From Variovorax paradoxus (GTDB taxonomy: Bacteria > Pseudomonadota > Gammaproteobacteria > Burkholderiales > Burkholderiaceae_C): 64,000 nt of DNA. This document shows positions 16,707 to 26,202 of this stretch, in pieces. Both the position numbers and the translations under genes were made by a program. Where the stretch lies: positions 5,332,001-5,396,000 of the forward strand of contig CP063166.1 of NCBI GenBank assembly GCA_016806145.1, given 5' to 3'. Each line of letters opens with the position of its first letter. Position 1 is the stretch's first letter. Below the pieces are notes generated by a model, which was given only the letters and a program-made list of their open reading frames with translations, did no database searches and was not told the DNA's origin.

Positions 16707-18035
16707 TCAGGAACGCAGGCTGGTCCAGAGAAAGGCCAGGGTCGCCAGCGCCATGACCGCGGTCGCGGCCCAGCCCAGCACCCGCCAGTGCAGCGGCAGC
16801 ACCAGCTCGCCCATGAGGCGGCGGCTGCCGGCGGCCCACATGACGCCGACCATGATCGGCACCGACATCAGCGAATTGAGCACCGCCGCCCACACCAGCG
16901 CTTTCATCGGATCGACGCCGCACAGGCTGATGCCGATGCCGCAGGCCATGGCGGCCGCGAGGATGCCGTAGAAGGCCGGCGCCGCGCCCACCGGCTGCTC
17001 GAGCCCGCGCCGCACGCGCAGGAATTCGGCGCAGGCATAAGCGGCGGAACCGCCGAGCACCGGCAGCGCCAGCAGGCCCGTGCCGATGATCCCCAGCGCG
17101 AACAGCGCGAAGGCCGCGCTGCCGGCCACCGGGCGCAGGGCCTCGGCCGCCTGCGCGGTCGAGCCCACGTCGGTCTGGCCATGGGCATGCAGGGTGGCGG
17201 CCGAGGCCACGATCATCGAGAAGGCGATCGCGTTGGAGAAGCCCATGCCGACCCAGGTGTCGAAGCGCAGCCGGCGCAGTTGCGTGCGCGCCTGCGCGGG
17301 ATGCGTCCTGAGCGCATGGTCCTGCGGAACGCGTTCGATCTCCTCCACCTCCTGCGCCGCCTGCCAGAAGAAAAGGTAGGGGCTGATCGTGGTGCCGAGG
17401 ATCGCCACCACCATCTGGATGCTCTCCGCATCCCAGTGCAGGCGCGGCAGCAGCGCGCCCGCGAGCGCGGCCTTCCAGTCGACGTGCGCCACCAGCGCCA
17501 CGCCCACGTAGGCCAGCAGCGAGAGCGTGAGCCACTTGAGCACGCGCACGTAGCGGTGGTACGGCAGCCAGGCCTGCAGCGCCAGCGACAGCAGGCCGAA
17601 GCCCAGCGCGTAGAGCGCCTCGGGTCCGCCCAGGCCCAGCCGCGCGACCTCGGCCATGGCGCCGATGTCGGCCGCGAGGTTCACGACATTGGCGACCAGC
17701 AGCAGCACGACCGCGAGCAGCACGACCGGGCGCGGCCACAGAGTGGCGAAGGCCGAGGTCAGGCCGCGGCCCGTGGTGCGGCCGATGCGCGCGCTCGCGA
17801 GCTGGATGCCCACCATCAGCGGATAGGTCAGCAGCAGGGTCCAGCCCATGCCGTAGCCGAACTGCGCGCCGGCCTGGGTGTAGGTGGCGATGCCGCTGGG
17901 ATCGTCGTCGGCGGCGCCGGTGATGAGGCCGGGGCCGAGGCGGTTCAGGAAGCCGTGCCTGGCGGGAGGCTCGGCGCCTTCACTGGCGCCGGCGGTGTCT
18001 TCGTCCTGCTCGTCCTGCTCGTTAGGCCTCGGCAT
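16707..18035 (-). CDS. NRAMP-family divalent metal transporter
   Basis: 442 residues, about 11 TM segments. TM1 carries the metal-binding motif DDDPSGIATY (DPSG, like the DPGN of MntH), after FLNRLGPGLITGAA. TM6 has a GTTISPYLFFWQA stretch in place of the MPH motif (here no Met), a divergence that may change selectivity away from Mn2+. The N-terminus is acidic (NEQDEQDEDTAGAS). It imports metal with protons across the inner membrane. It is a single gene with 273 bases before the next gene upstream, in which I recognise no site. Confidence 0.8.
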   Translation of the reverse strand: MPRPNEQDEQDEDTAGASEGAEPPARHGFLNRLGPGLITGAADDDPSGIATYTQAGAQFGYGMGWTLLLTYPLMVGIQLASARIGRTTGRGLTSAFATLWPRPVVLLAVVLLLVANVVNLAADIGAMAEVARLGLGGPEALYALGFGLLSLALQAWLPYHRYVRVLKWLTLSLLAYVGVALVAHVDWKAALAGALLPRLHWDAESIQMVVAILGTTISPYLFFWQAAQEVEEIERVPQDHALRTHPAQARTQLRRLRFDTWVGMGFSNAIAFSMIVASAATLHAHGQTDVGSTAQAAEALRPVAGSAAFALFALGIIGTGLLALPVLGGSAAYACAEFLRVRRGLEQPVGAAPAFYGILAAAMACGIGISLCGVDPMKALVWAAVLNSLMSVPIMVGVMWAAGSRRLMGELVLPLHWRVLGWAATAVMALATLAFLWTSLRS

Positions 18036-18308
18036 GGAGTGGCTCGGTGGCTCCGGGACATCGACCGTAGTGCCCGGTCCCGCTGCCCCCTGTAGGACGC
18101 TGCTGCAACTTGGCTGCGTCTTCGTGCCGAGGGTGGGCTGGCGGCGGCAGGGCCCATGGCCCCCGCGCCTTCGAATATTGGACGACCCTAGGCTCGAGGA
18201 ACCGCTGCAAGCCAGCGGGTGCCGAAGCGACCTCTACCAACGCCGAAAGACCGTCGAAGCCAGTATCGTTCGCGAAACTTAAGCCGGGCTGAATGCCACG
18301 ACGGTCGC

Positions 18309-19718
<1,410 letters not shown>

Positions 19719-19725
19719 TCATGCC

Positions 19726-20583
19726 GTGAGCCAATCGCTGGACATCGACCTGCTGCGCAGCTTCGTCGCCATCGCCGAGACCGGCGTGCTGGGCCAGGCG
19801 GCCCTGCGCGTGGGCCGCACGCAGTCGGCGCTGAGCATGCAGATGCAGAAGCTCGAGGGCATCGTCGCGCAGCCGCTGCTGCACCGCACCGGCCGCGGCG
19901 TCACCCTCACCGCGACCGGCGAACGCCTGCTGGTGCGCGCCAACGAACTGCTGCGCCGGCATGACGAGGCACTGGCCGAACTGCGCGGGCAGCAGCTGTC
20001 GGGCGTGCTGCGCTTCAGTTGCCCCGACGACTACGCGGTCGTGTTCCTGCCCTACCTGCTGCGGGGCTTCGCGAGCCTGCACCCGGGGGTGCAGCTCGAG
20101 GTCATGTGCGCGCCCACGCCGCGGCTGCACGAGCTGCTGGCGCGGCATGCGATCGACCTCGCGCTGGTGTCGGTGGCCGCCGATGCCGCGGGCGCCGAAG
20201 TGATCCGGCACGAGCCGCTGGTGTGGGTCGCGCAGCACGGCAGTGCCGCCGTCGCCCTCGACCCGCTGCCGCTCGCGCTCGGCGCGCCCGATGCGCTCGA
20301 CCACCTGCTGCCGCGGCGCGCGCTCGAGGCCGCGGGCCGCGCCTACCGGCTCGCCTATGCGAGCAGCAGCCTCTCGGGGCTGGTGGGCATGGCGCGCTCG
20401 GGCCAGGCCGTGACAGTACTCACGCGCACCGCCGTGCCCGAGGACCTGCGGATCCTCGACGCGGACGACGGCTTTCCCGAACTGCCGGGTGTGGGCGTCA
20501 CGCTGGCACTGGCGCGCGAGGCACCGAGCGCCCTGACGACCGCCTTCGCGGCGCATGTGAGAAAGTTTCTGCCCGCGGCCTGA
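19726..20583 (+). CDS. dgdR: LysR-family regulator of dgdA
   Basis: 285 residues from a GTG start. Helix-turn-helix: DIDLLRSFVAIAETGVLGQA then GRTQSALSMQMQKLEGIVAQ; the remainder is the LysR effector domain. Its divergence from dgdA, with 94 bases between starts, matches the dgdR-dgdA arrangement of B. cepacia, where DgdR represses dgdA until dialkylglycine is present. The GTG is used because no in-frame ATG lies close before the HTH. Confidence 0.82.
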   Translation: MSQSLDIDLLRSFVAIAETGVLGQAALRVGRTQSALSMQMQKLEGIVAQPLLHRTGRGVTLTATGERLLVRANELLRRHDEALAELRGQQLSGVLRFSCPDDYAVVFLPYLLRGFASLHPGVQLEVMCAPTPRLHELLARHAIDLALVSVAADAAGAEVIRHEPLVWVAQHGSAAVALDPLPLALGAPDALDHLLPRRALEAAGRAYRLAYASSSLSGLVGMARSGQAVTVLTRTAVPEDLRILDADDGFPELPGVGVTLALAREAPSALTTAFAAHVRKFLPAA

Positions 20584-20602
20584 GAGGCGCGCCCCTCATC
20601 TT

Positions 20603-20637
20603 CGACCGAAATGGTTGAAGTCCAACCGAATTGGTTG
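20603..20637. promoter_or_regulatory. Two 15-bp near-palindromes in tandem, operator candidate
   Basis: CGACCGAAATGGTTG (20603-20617) and CAACCGAATTGGTTG (20623-20637) are spaced exactly 20 bp apart, about two helix turns. Each has ACC/GGT arms. They lie 35 bases before a small membrane protein gene whose other neighbour is a TetR regulator, so the TetR protein may bind here. Confidence 0.5.
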
Positions 20638-20671
20638 ATAATCCGGTGCTCCATCCCCAAGGAACACCGCA

Positions 20672-20866
20672 TTGACCTTCCTCCACGCCACCCTGTCGGT
20701 CCTCAAGCAGCACGGGAGAGCGCTCGCCGTGCTCGGTCTGGTGGTCGGCGGGCTGGCCGGGGTCGGCGTGTCCTTCGCGGCCTTCATGCCCGAATTGCGC
20801 GTGTCGGTGAGCATGGGCTACGGCGTGTTCGCACCGAAGCTCAGCGGCTTGATCGGCGGCCTCTGA
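20672..20866 (+). CDS. Small membrane protein, function unknown
   Basis: 64 residues from a TTG start with AAGGAA 8 bases before it. One hydrophobic segment (LAVLGLVVGGLAGVGVSFAAF) follows a basic N-terminus. No family recognised. It lies between dgdR and a convergent TetR gene, downstream of the tandem near-palindromes. Confidence 0.5.
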   Translation: MTFLHATLSVLKQHGRALAVLGLVVGGLAGVGVSFAAFMPELRVSVSMGYGVFAPKLSGLIGGL

Positions 20867-20888
20867 GGCGCCGCTGCGGGCCGGAAGA

Positions 20889-21473
20889 CTAGGCGCGCTT
20901 GCGCGCCGCGCGCTGCGGCTTGCCGCCATGGCCGAGCGCGTCCATGGCCGCGTCGACGATGGGCGTGCGCCATTCGCGCTGCAGTCCCACGTGGGCCGCG
21001 ACCATCGCCGAGGCGCCGAGGCCCGAGAGCGCGCTCGTCACGCGCACGATGCGCTCCATGGTGGTGGTCTGCAGATCGATGCCGAGCGCCTTGTAGACCA
21101 TCAACGCCATCTCGGTCAGCGCGGGATCGGTGCCCTTGCCGTTGTCGGCCAGCCGGTTCGCGAGCGCCGACACGCCGGGCCACTCGTAGGTCTGGTCGAC
21201 CGAGGCCTCCACCACCACGCGTTCGCGCGCCGCGCCCGGCGGCAGGTGTTCGACCGCATCGAGCAGGGCCTGCGCCTGCTCGCGGCAGGTCTGCAGTGCC
21301 GCGTCGTAGATCGCCTGCTTGCTCGGGAAGTGATGCAGCAGCCCGGCCTTCGAATAGTTGACCGCGTCCGCGATCTGCTGGAGCGAGGTGTGGGCAAAGC
21401 CGTGCTTGGCGAACAGGCCCGCGGCGCGGTCGATGATCTCGGCGTCGATCTGGGAGCGGGTGGGCTTGGGCAT
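20889..21473 (-). CDS. TetR-family transcriptional regulator
   Basis: 194 residues. The TetR helix-turn-helix is at residues ~10-55: IIDRAAGLFAKHGFAHTSLQ then QIADAVNYSKAGLLHHFPSK. The ligand domain is helical; the tail is basic (GGKPQRAARKRA). A palindrome just upstream of its start suggests autoregulation. It converges with the small membrane protein gene. Confidence 0.9.
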   Translation of the reverse strand: MPKPTRSQIDAEIIDRAAGLFAKHGFAHTSLQQIADAVNYSKAGLLHHFPSKQAIYDAALQTCREQAQALLDAVEHLPPGAARERVVVEASVDQTYEWPGVSALANRLADNGKGTDPALTEMALMVYKALGIDLQTTTMERIVRVTSALSGLGASAMVAAHVGLQREWRTPIVDAAMDALGHGGKPQRAARKRA

Positions 21474-21497
21474 CGGCCCGCAGTCTATCGCAGGCGC

Positions 21498-21516
21498 TTA
21501 CCGGATCGGTCGGTAA
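21498..21516. promoter_or_regulatory. Inverted repeat upstream of tetR, likely operator
   Basis: TTACCG-7 bases-CGGTAA, 25 bases before the TetR start. The spacing and position are typical for an autoregulatory TetR site. Confidence 0.6.
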
Positions 21517-21546
21517 TCGACTGAATCGGTAGACCTCGATCCTTGC

Positions 21547-22812
21547 TCAGAGTCCCTGCCCGAGCTCCGAGACCAGGCGCGCCGACAGGTAGAGCCGGCG
21601 CGGGATGGACGAGGCCAGCACGTACTCCCCGGCATCGGCATGCTGGTTGCCGCCGGGCAGGCCCAGATTCTCGAGCACCGGCTTGCCCGAGAGCGCGGCC
21701 CAGCCCGCGTCCGAGCCGCCGCCGGTGCGCACGTTGGCGGCCACCAGCTTCGCGCCCACTTCGGCGTAGATGGCGACGGCCTTGTTCATCACGCCCCGGG
21801 CGGCGTCCGTGGCGTTGTACGGCGGGATGAGGCGCGTCACCTGGAGATCGATGCGCGCTCCTTCGAGGCGCTTCTTCTGCGCACGCTCGGCGAGCGCGGC
21901 CTCCAGCAGCGGTAGATCCTCGTTGCGGCCGTAGCGCATGTCGGCCGAGACGACCGTGAGGTCCGGAATGATGTTGGTGGCGCTGCCGCCCTTGATGGTC
22001 GTCCAGTTGAACAGCCGCTCCTGCTGCGGGTCCTGCAGGTCCTGGGTTCGCAGGATCAGGTCCGCGGCCTCGGTCATGGAATTCACCGCCGTCGGGGACG
22101 CGGCTCCCGCATGCGACGCCTTGCCGTGAACCCGTGCCTCCACGACCGCCACGCCCGAGGTGCCGGTGACGAAGAACTCCTGGCCCTCGTAGATGAAGCC
22201 GGTTTCGTACGACAGCACGATGTCGCTCTGCGCCGCGAGCTTCTGGATCAATTCGTTCGACCCGAGCGAGCCCTTTTCCTCGTCGGTGTTGAACATCACG
22301 GTGATGGTGCCGAATTGCTGGAAGTTCTGCGCCTTCAACAAGGCCAGCGTATGCAGGATGGTCGCGATGCCGCCCTTGGCATCGGCAATGCCGGCGCCGA
22401 GCACCTGGTCGTCTTCGATACGGAATGGCGCCTTGGCCAGCGAGCCGCGCACATAGACCGTGTCCATGTGCGCCATCATCAGGATATGCCGGCCGCCGCT
22501 GCCCTTGAGTTGGCCGACGATGATGTCGCCGACCACGCCGTTGGTGGCGGGGGTCCTCGAGACCTCGGCACCGAGTGCCTTGAGACGCCGTTCGAGGTAA
22601 TTGCCCATTTCGGGAATCCCGATCGCGTCATTGGTGCCGCTTTCGATACCGACCAATTCCTCGAGCGTCTTGAGCACCGCGGGCTGTTCGTCCTTCGTTC
22701 TCTGGTCCAGCGTGCTGCTGTAGAAGAACGCGTTCGCATTGCCGTCCGAACAGCCGCTGGTGACAATTGCGAGCAGCAATGTCAAATTAATGATCATCGA
22801 CCTGAATGTCAT
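21547..22812 (-). CDS. M20-family metallopeptidase, lipoprotein (glutamate carboxypeptidase-like)
   Basis: 421 residues. A type II signal peptide ends in the lipobox TSGC (LLLAIVTSGCSDG), so the enzyme is probably membrane-anchored in the periplasm. M20 zinc ligands appear in order: MMAHMDTVY, GAGIADAKGG, FNTDEEKGS (catalytic Glu), and a C-terminal GGNQHADAGEY His. The dimerisation domain follows GTSGVAVVEARVHGKASHAG. Start 22812 has AAGGGGGAAG before it. The substrate is probably a peptide or folate-type conjugate; not determined. Confidence 0.85.
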   Translation of the reverse strand: MTFRSMIINLTLLLAIVTSGCSDGNANAFFYSSTLDQRTKDEQPAVLKTLEELVGIESGTNDAIGIPEMGNYLERRLKALGAEVSRTPATNGVVGDIIVGQLKGSGGRHILMMAHMDTVYVRGSLAKAPFRIEDDQVLGAGIADAKGGIATILHTLALLKAQNFQQFGTITVMFNTDEEKGSLGSNELIQKLAAQSDIVLSYETGFIYEGQEFFVTGTSGVAVVEARVHGKASHAGAASPTAVNSMTEAADLILRTQDLQDPQQERLFNWTTIKGGSATNIIPDLTVVSADMRYGRNEDLPLLEAALAERAQKKRLEGARIDLQVTRLIPPYNATDAARGVMNKAVAIYAEVGAKLVAANVRTGGGSDAGWAALSGKPVLENLGLPGGNQHADAGEYVLASSIPRRLYLSARLVSELGQGL

Positions 22813-22992
22813 CTCTTCCCCCTTGATCAGCAAAAATATTGGAGTCGCCGCAATAGCGGTGGCGATGCTATGAATGCGGCGAATCCGGGTCAATGCTTTT
22901 GCTATTTCGGAGAAATTATTCTTTCGCTATTTATTAATTGGAATCAGGTAAAGAATTCGATGGCTTTGCAATCGACACGCCGATGAGCACGC

Positions 22993-24063
22993 TCACCACC
23001 GGGCGCCCAGCATCGCCGCCGAAATGGCGACCGCCACGGCCGTCGACGCCGCCAGTGCGATCCAGGTCCAGCGCCCTGCCCTGGCCTCGCTCGCGCCATG
23101 TCCGAGCAGGACGACGCGCAGGCCGCAGGCCAGGTGTCCCAGCAGCATGAACACCGCGATCGCGTAGTGGGGAATCAGCCGCACGCTCCATGCGTCGCCC
23201 GTCAGCCCGGCCGGCGCGCTCACGGCCCAGGCCCAGTTGGTGTCGATGCCGAAATGCCGGGCCAGCACGAACACCGAGTTGACATGCGAGGCCACGAAGA
23301 AAGTCAGGTAGATGCCCGATGCCAGTTGCAGCACATCGAAGAGATTCGCCTTCCTGCGCGTCTTCGGCAACCACAGCGCCAAGCCCGAGAGCAGCTGGAA
23401 TGCCATCGCGAGCAGCAACGCGGGTTCGATCCAGGCATGGCGATAGAGCTTGCGCAACTGGAGCATCAGCGACTGGTGCGCGTGGTCGCCCAACCAGGCG
23501 ACGAGATGGTTGAACAGGTGGGGCGCGAGGAAGGCGACGATCAGCGCGGCCGCCGAGATGCCGTGGGTGACTCGCAATGCCGCGAGTCCGCGCGTGGCCT
23601 GCATGCCTGCCGGGGCAGCGGCTTCATCGACGGCGTCCACGTCGGAGCGCCGCGTGAGTTGCAGCATCGCGACCCATGCCGCCGCGGCCGTCCAGAGCCC
23701 GGTCCAGACCGCCGCATCCCCGCCCTCGATCTTCATCAGGTACAGCAGCACCCCCATGAACGTGAACAGCGGCGGCGCCGCCACCGTGAGGTACGCGAAG
23801 CGGCGCGCGCTCAGCGAGCGCACCGTTGGATGCGGCGCGTGCCCCAGCCGCCACGCGAAAGCGAACCCCAGTGCGCTGACCGCGAAGGCCGATGCCATGG
23901 CAAGCACGGCGAGCACCGGACTGCCGTCGTGTGCATTGAAGCGTTGGTAGAACGCCGCGAGCAGATGCGGATAGGCGAGCACCGCGGCGAATGGCGGCAA
24001 CCATGACCAGGCGAGGTCCGACCTGGAAGCGGAAAGAGCGGGGCGATGAAGGGCGAGCGCCAT
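22993..24063 (-). CDS. Multi-pass membrane protein, function unknown
   Basis: 356 residues with about eight to nine hydrophobic segments. Histidines sit in or near helices (RVTHGISAAALIVAFLAPHL, FFVASHVNSVFVLARHFG, IPHYAIAVFMLLGHL), a pattern reminiscent of haem-binding cytochrome b-like proteins, but I cannot assign a family. It is divergent from a LysR gene, with 219 bases between, which may control it. Confidence 0.6.
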   Translation of the reverse strand: MALALHRPALSASRSDLAWSWLPPFAAVLAYPHLLAAFYQRFNAHDGSPVLAVLAMASAFAVSALGFAFAWRLGHAPHPTVRSLSARRFAYLTVAAPPLFTFMGVLLYLMKIEGGDAAVWTGLWTAAAAWVAMLQLTRRSDVDAVDEAAAPAGMQATRGLAALRVTHGISAAALIVAFLAPHLFNHLVAWLGDHAHQSLMLQLRKLYRHAWIEPALLLAMAFQLLSGLALWLPKTRRKANLFDVLQLASGIYLTFFVASHVNSVFVLARHFGIDTNWAWAVSAPAGLTGDAWSVRLIPHYAIAVFMLLGHLACGLRVVLLGHGASEARAGRWTWIALAASTAVAVAISAAMLGARW

Positions 24064-24282
24064 GGCGATGAGATCCGTCTGAAACGGTCATCGTAGGAGT
24101 CACCCTGGCATGAATTGGCATGCCCGAAGGCAATCCCATGTCCAGCTTTGATCACCAATGCCCGGCCGCGACGCGCCGATGTGTGCGAACGCGCACCGAC
24201 GTCGGCATGCCCGTGGCCCATGATGCGCTGGCGCCCTCGCCGACCAGCTTTCCCCCGCGCCGCTCCACCCGACCCATCGACC

Positions 24283-25281
24283 ATGAAGAACCCCGCCCCC
24301 ACCCTTTCGATGCCCGATGCACTGGCCTCCGGATTGGCCGCCAGCTACACCGGCGTGCTGTCGTTCATGGCGGTCGCCGAGGAACTGAGCTTCATGAAGG
24401 CGGGCCACCGCCTGGGCCTCGGCCGCTCGGCCGTGAGCCGCAACGTGCAGCGGCTCGAGACCCAGATGAAGACGCGGCTGCTGCAGCGCTCCACGCGCAA
24501 TGTCGCGCTCACGCCCGAGGGGGAGATGTTCTACGAGCTCAGCCGCCCGGGGGTCGAGCAGATCATGCAGGCGATGCAGCAGGTGCACGAGCTGCAGGAC
24601 GGGCCCGCGCGCGGGCAGCTGCGCGTGTGCTCGACGATCGGCTTCGGCCGCCGGATCGTCGGCCCGCTGCTGGCCGATTTCTACAGGCTGCATCCCGGCA
24701 TCGATGTCGAACTGATCCTCGACGACCGGATCACCGATTTCACCGCCGACCGCATCGACCTCAGCTTCCGCAACGGCCGCCTCGCCGACAGCAGCATCAT
24801 CGCGCGCCAGCTCGCGCCCATGGAGATGATGGTGTGCGCATCGCCCGCGTACGCCGCGCGCCACGGCCTGCCCGAAACGCTCGAGGACATCGAGCGCCAC
24901 GCGTGCATCCAGTTCCGTCTCGGATCGGGAGGGCTGTACGAATGGGAGTTCATGGAGCCGCCCGCGGGGGACGAGAGAGGCGCGCGCCGGGTGCGCAAGC
25001 TCATGCCGAAGGGCAGCCGGATCTACAGCGATCCGGAATTGGTGGTGGGCGCGTTGCGGGATGGCCTCGGCATCGCCCAGGTCGCGGGCTACCAGGTCGC
25101 CGAGGATCTGCGCGCCGGCCGGCTGGTCCGTTGCCTCGATGCCCATGCGCCCCAGGGGCGGGCGCACTACCTCTGCTATCCCAGCCGCGAACACATGCCG
25201 ATGCGGATCCGGGCGTTCGTGGAGTTCTATGTGCGGCGGGTTTCGGGCATGCGGGCGGAGCTTGGGTTGACGCCTGCCTAG
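24283..25281 (+). CDS. LysR-family transcriptional regulator (last host gene before prophage)
   Basis: 332 residues. HTH: GVLSFMAVAEELSFMKAGHR then LGRSAVSRNVQRLETQMKTR; effector domain with LRVCSTIGFGRRIVGPLLAD. The start at 24283 is the first ATG compatible with the family length; upstream codons would encode an unrelated stretch. It is divergent from the membrane protein at 22993-24063. Its stop is 35 bases before the hairpin at the presumed prophage edge. Confidence 0.87.
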   Translation: MKNPAPTLSMPDALASGLAASYTGVLSFMAVAEELSFMKAGHRLGLGRSAVSRNVQRLETQMKTRLLQRSTRNVALTPEGEMFYELSRPGVEQIMQAMQQVHELQDGPARGQLRVCSTIGFGRRIVGPLLADFYRLHPGIDVELILDDRITDFTADRIDLSFRNGRLADSSIIARQLAPMEMMVCASPAYAARHGLPETLEDIERHACIQFRLGSGGLYEWEFMEPPAGDERGARRVRKLMPKGSRIYSDPELVVGALRDGLGIAQVAGYQVAEDLRAGRLVRCLDAHAPQGRAHYLCYPSREHMPMRIRAFVEFYVRRVSGMRAELGLTPA

Positions 25282-25316
25282 GCGAGACCGAGGTCGAGCG
25301 GCAGGCACCAATGAGA

Positions 25317-25348
25317 AAGGGTCAGTAGCCTGATGGCCACTGACCCTT
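25317..25348. terminator. Hairpin at the host/prophage edge
   Basis: AAGGGTCAGT and ACTGACCCTT form a perfect 10-bp stem around a 12-base loop, extended by imperfect AATGA/TCATT flanks. It lacks a long T-run, so it may be a bidirectional terminator or the terminator of a gene whose remainder lies at the other prophage end. Confidence 0.55.
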
Positions 25349-25617
25349 GAATCATTGGAGGAGAGGGAGGGAGGCTAACATTCAACATCCACGCGGTTTT
25401 CAGAACGTTTTGGCAAAGAATGCCTACAAAAATGCCTACAGCTACCATGCGTGTTTCGTCGCGTAAACCCAACGCATCTTGTCTCGGCAGTTCAAGGCCT
25501 CTGTGAACGGCAGCGCCGACTACAAAGTCAGTAGTTCCCCGGAGACCACAGGCCTCAAAAGCCCTCGCTAGAGCGCGAACAAACCGATACAGTTTCGTCG
25601 TCCAGAAACTTGTAAAT
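25349..25617. other. Presumed prophage left-end region (attL side) with direct repeats
   Basis: No credible gene lies in this stretch. On the minus strand 25356-25372 reads like the end of a tRNA-Ser acceptor stem (CCTCCCTCTCCTCCA), though the T-loop beyond it does not fit. Two direct repeats AATGCCTACA (25419-25428 and 25431-25440, period 12) look like integrase arm-type sites. Base composition changes from GC-rich to AT-rich here. The exact crossover cannot be set without the right end. Confidence 0.45.
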
Positions 25618-26202
25618 ATGACAAGAGACGAATTCATTGCCGCTCTAAAAGAGCATGGGCCCAAACACGTTTATCACAATTGCCTTATGAGCAATGACGT
25701 CTTTCTATTCGCTCAATCTTTCGATGGGCCTTCAGAAGTCGTATATCACGAATTTAAAGGCAAAGTCTCGACCGCACTCGATATGGCAGCACCTAACATT
25801 GCCATCGTCGGAAGCGCAAAGACCGGCTTCAGCCTAACTCCGGGGCGCGATTTAAACCCATTTAACTCAGAATCTGATTTAGACCTCGTATTAGTTTCGG
25901 CGAGATGGTTTAAGTATCTTTGGGACGCAAGCCTCGAATACATGCACAGCTATTCGGGACAAACATACGCAACTACCGCCAAGGAAGTATTCCGCCATTT
26001 TATTTCCATCAAGGTCGAAGAAATATCAGGCGAGAAACTTGATTTTTTTAAGGACTGGATCGTCCGTGCCGACGCTTTGCGCAAGGAGCTCCAGCTAGAG
26101 TTTAAACTGCCGAGCGAAATCAATTACAGAGTATACGAAGACTGGCATTTCGTAGAAAAATATCACCTCGCCGGAATAAACCAACTTCAAGGTGAACTAT
26201 GA
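25618..26202 (+). CDS. Nucleotidyltransferase-fold protein, partner of DUF262 protein
   Basis: 194 residues. A polymerase-beta-type signature is visible: GSAKTGFS (65-72) followed by SDLDL (86-90), giving GSxxxG...DxD. Such minimal nucleotidyltransferases modify RNA, proteins or make nucleotide signals in toxin and defence systems; the target here is unknown. Base use is clearly AT-richer than both host and phage core, suggesting separate acquisition. No good ribosome site precedes the ATG. Its stop overlaps the next start (ATGA), so the two products are made together. Confidence 0.72.
   Translation: MTRDEFIAALKEHGPKHVYHNCLMSNDVFLFAQSFDGPSEVVYHEFKGKVSTALDMAAPNIAIVGSAKTGFSLTPGRDLNPFNSESDLDLVLVSARWFKYLWDASLEYMHSYSGQTYATTAKEVFRHFISIKVEEISGEKLDFFKDWIVRADALRKELQLEFKLPSEINYRVYEDWHFVEKYHLAGINQLQGEL

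Noticed and set aside
25349..25380. A complete tRNA-Ser gene
   Set aside because: Only an acceptor-like end is present; the T-arm and the remainder are absent.
25278..25664. 128-residue minus-strand frame across the prophage edge
   Set aside because: It crosses the hairpin and the direct repeats and shows no domain; more likely non-coding.
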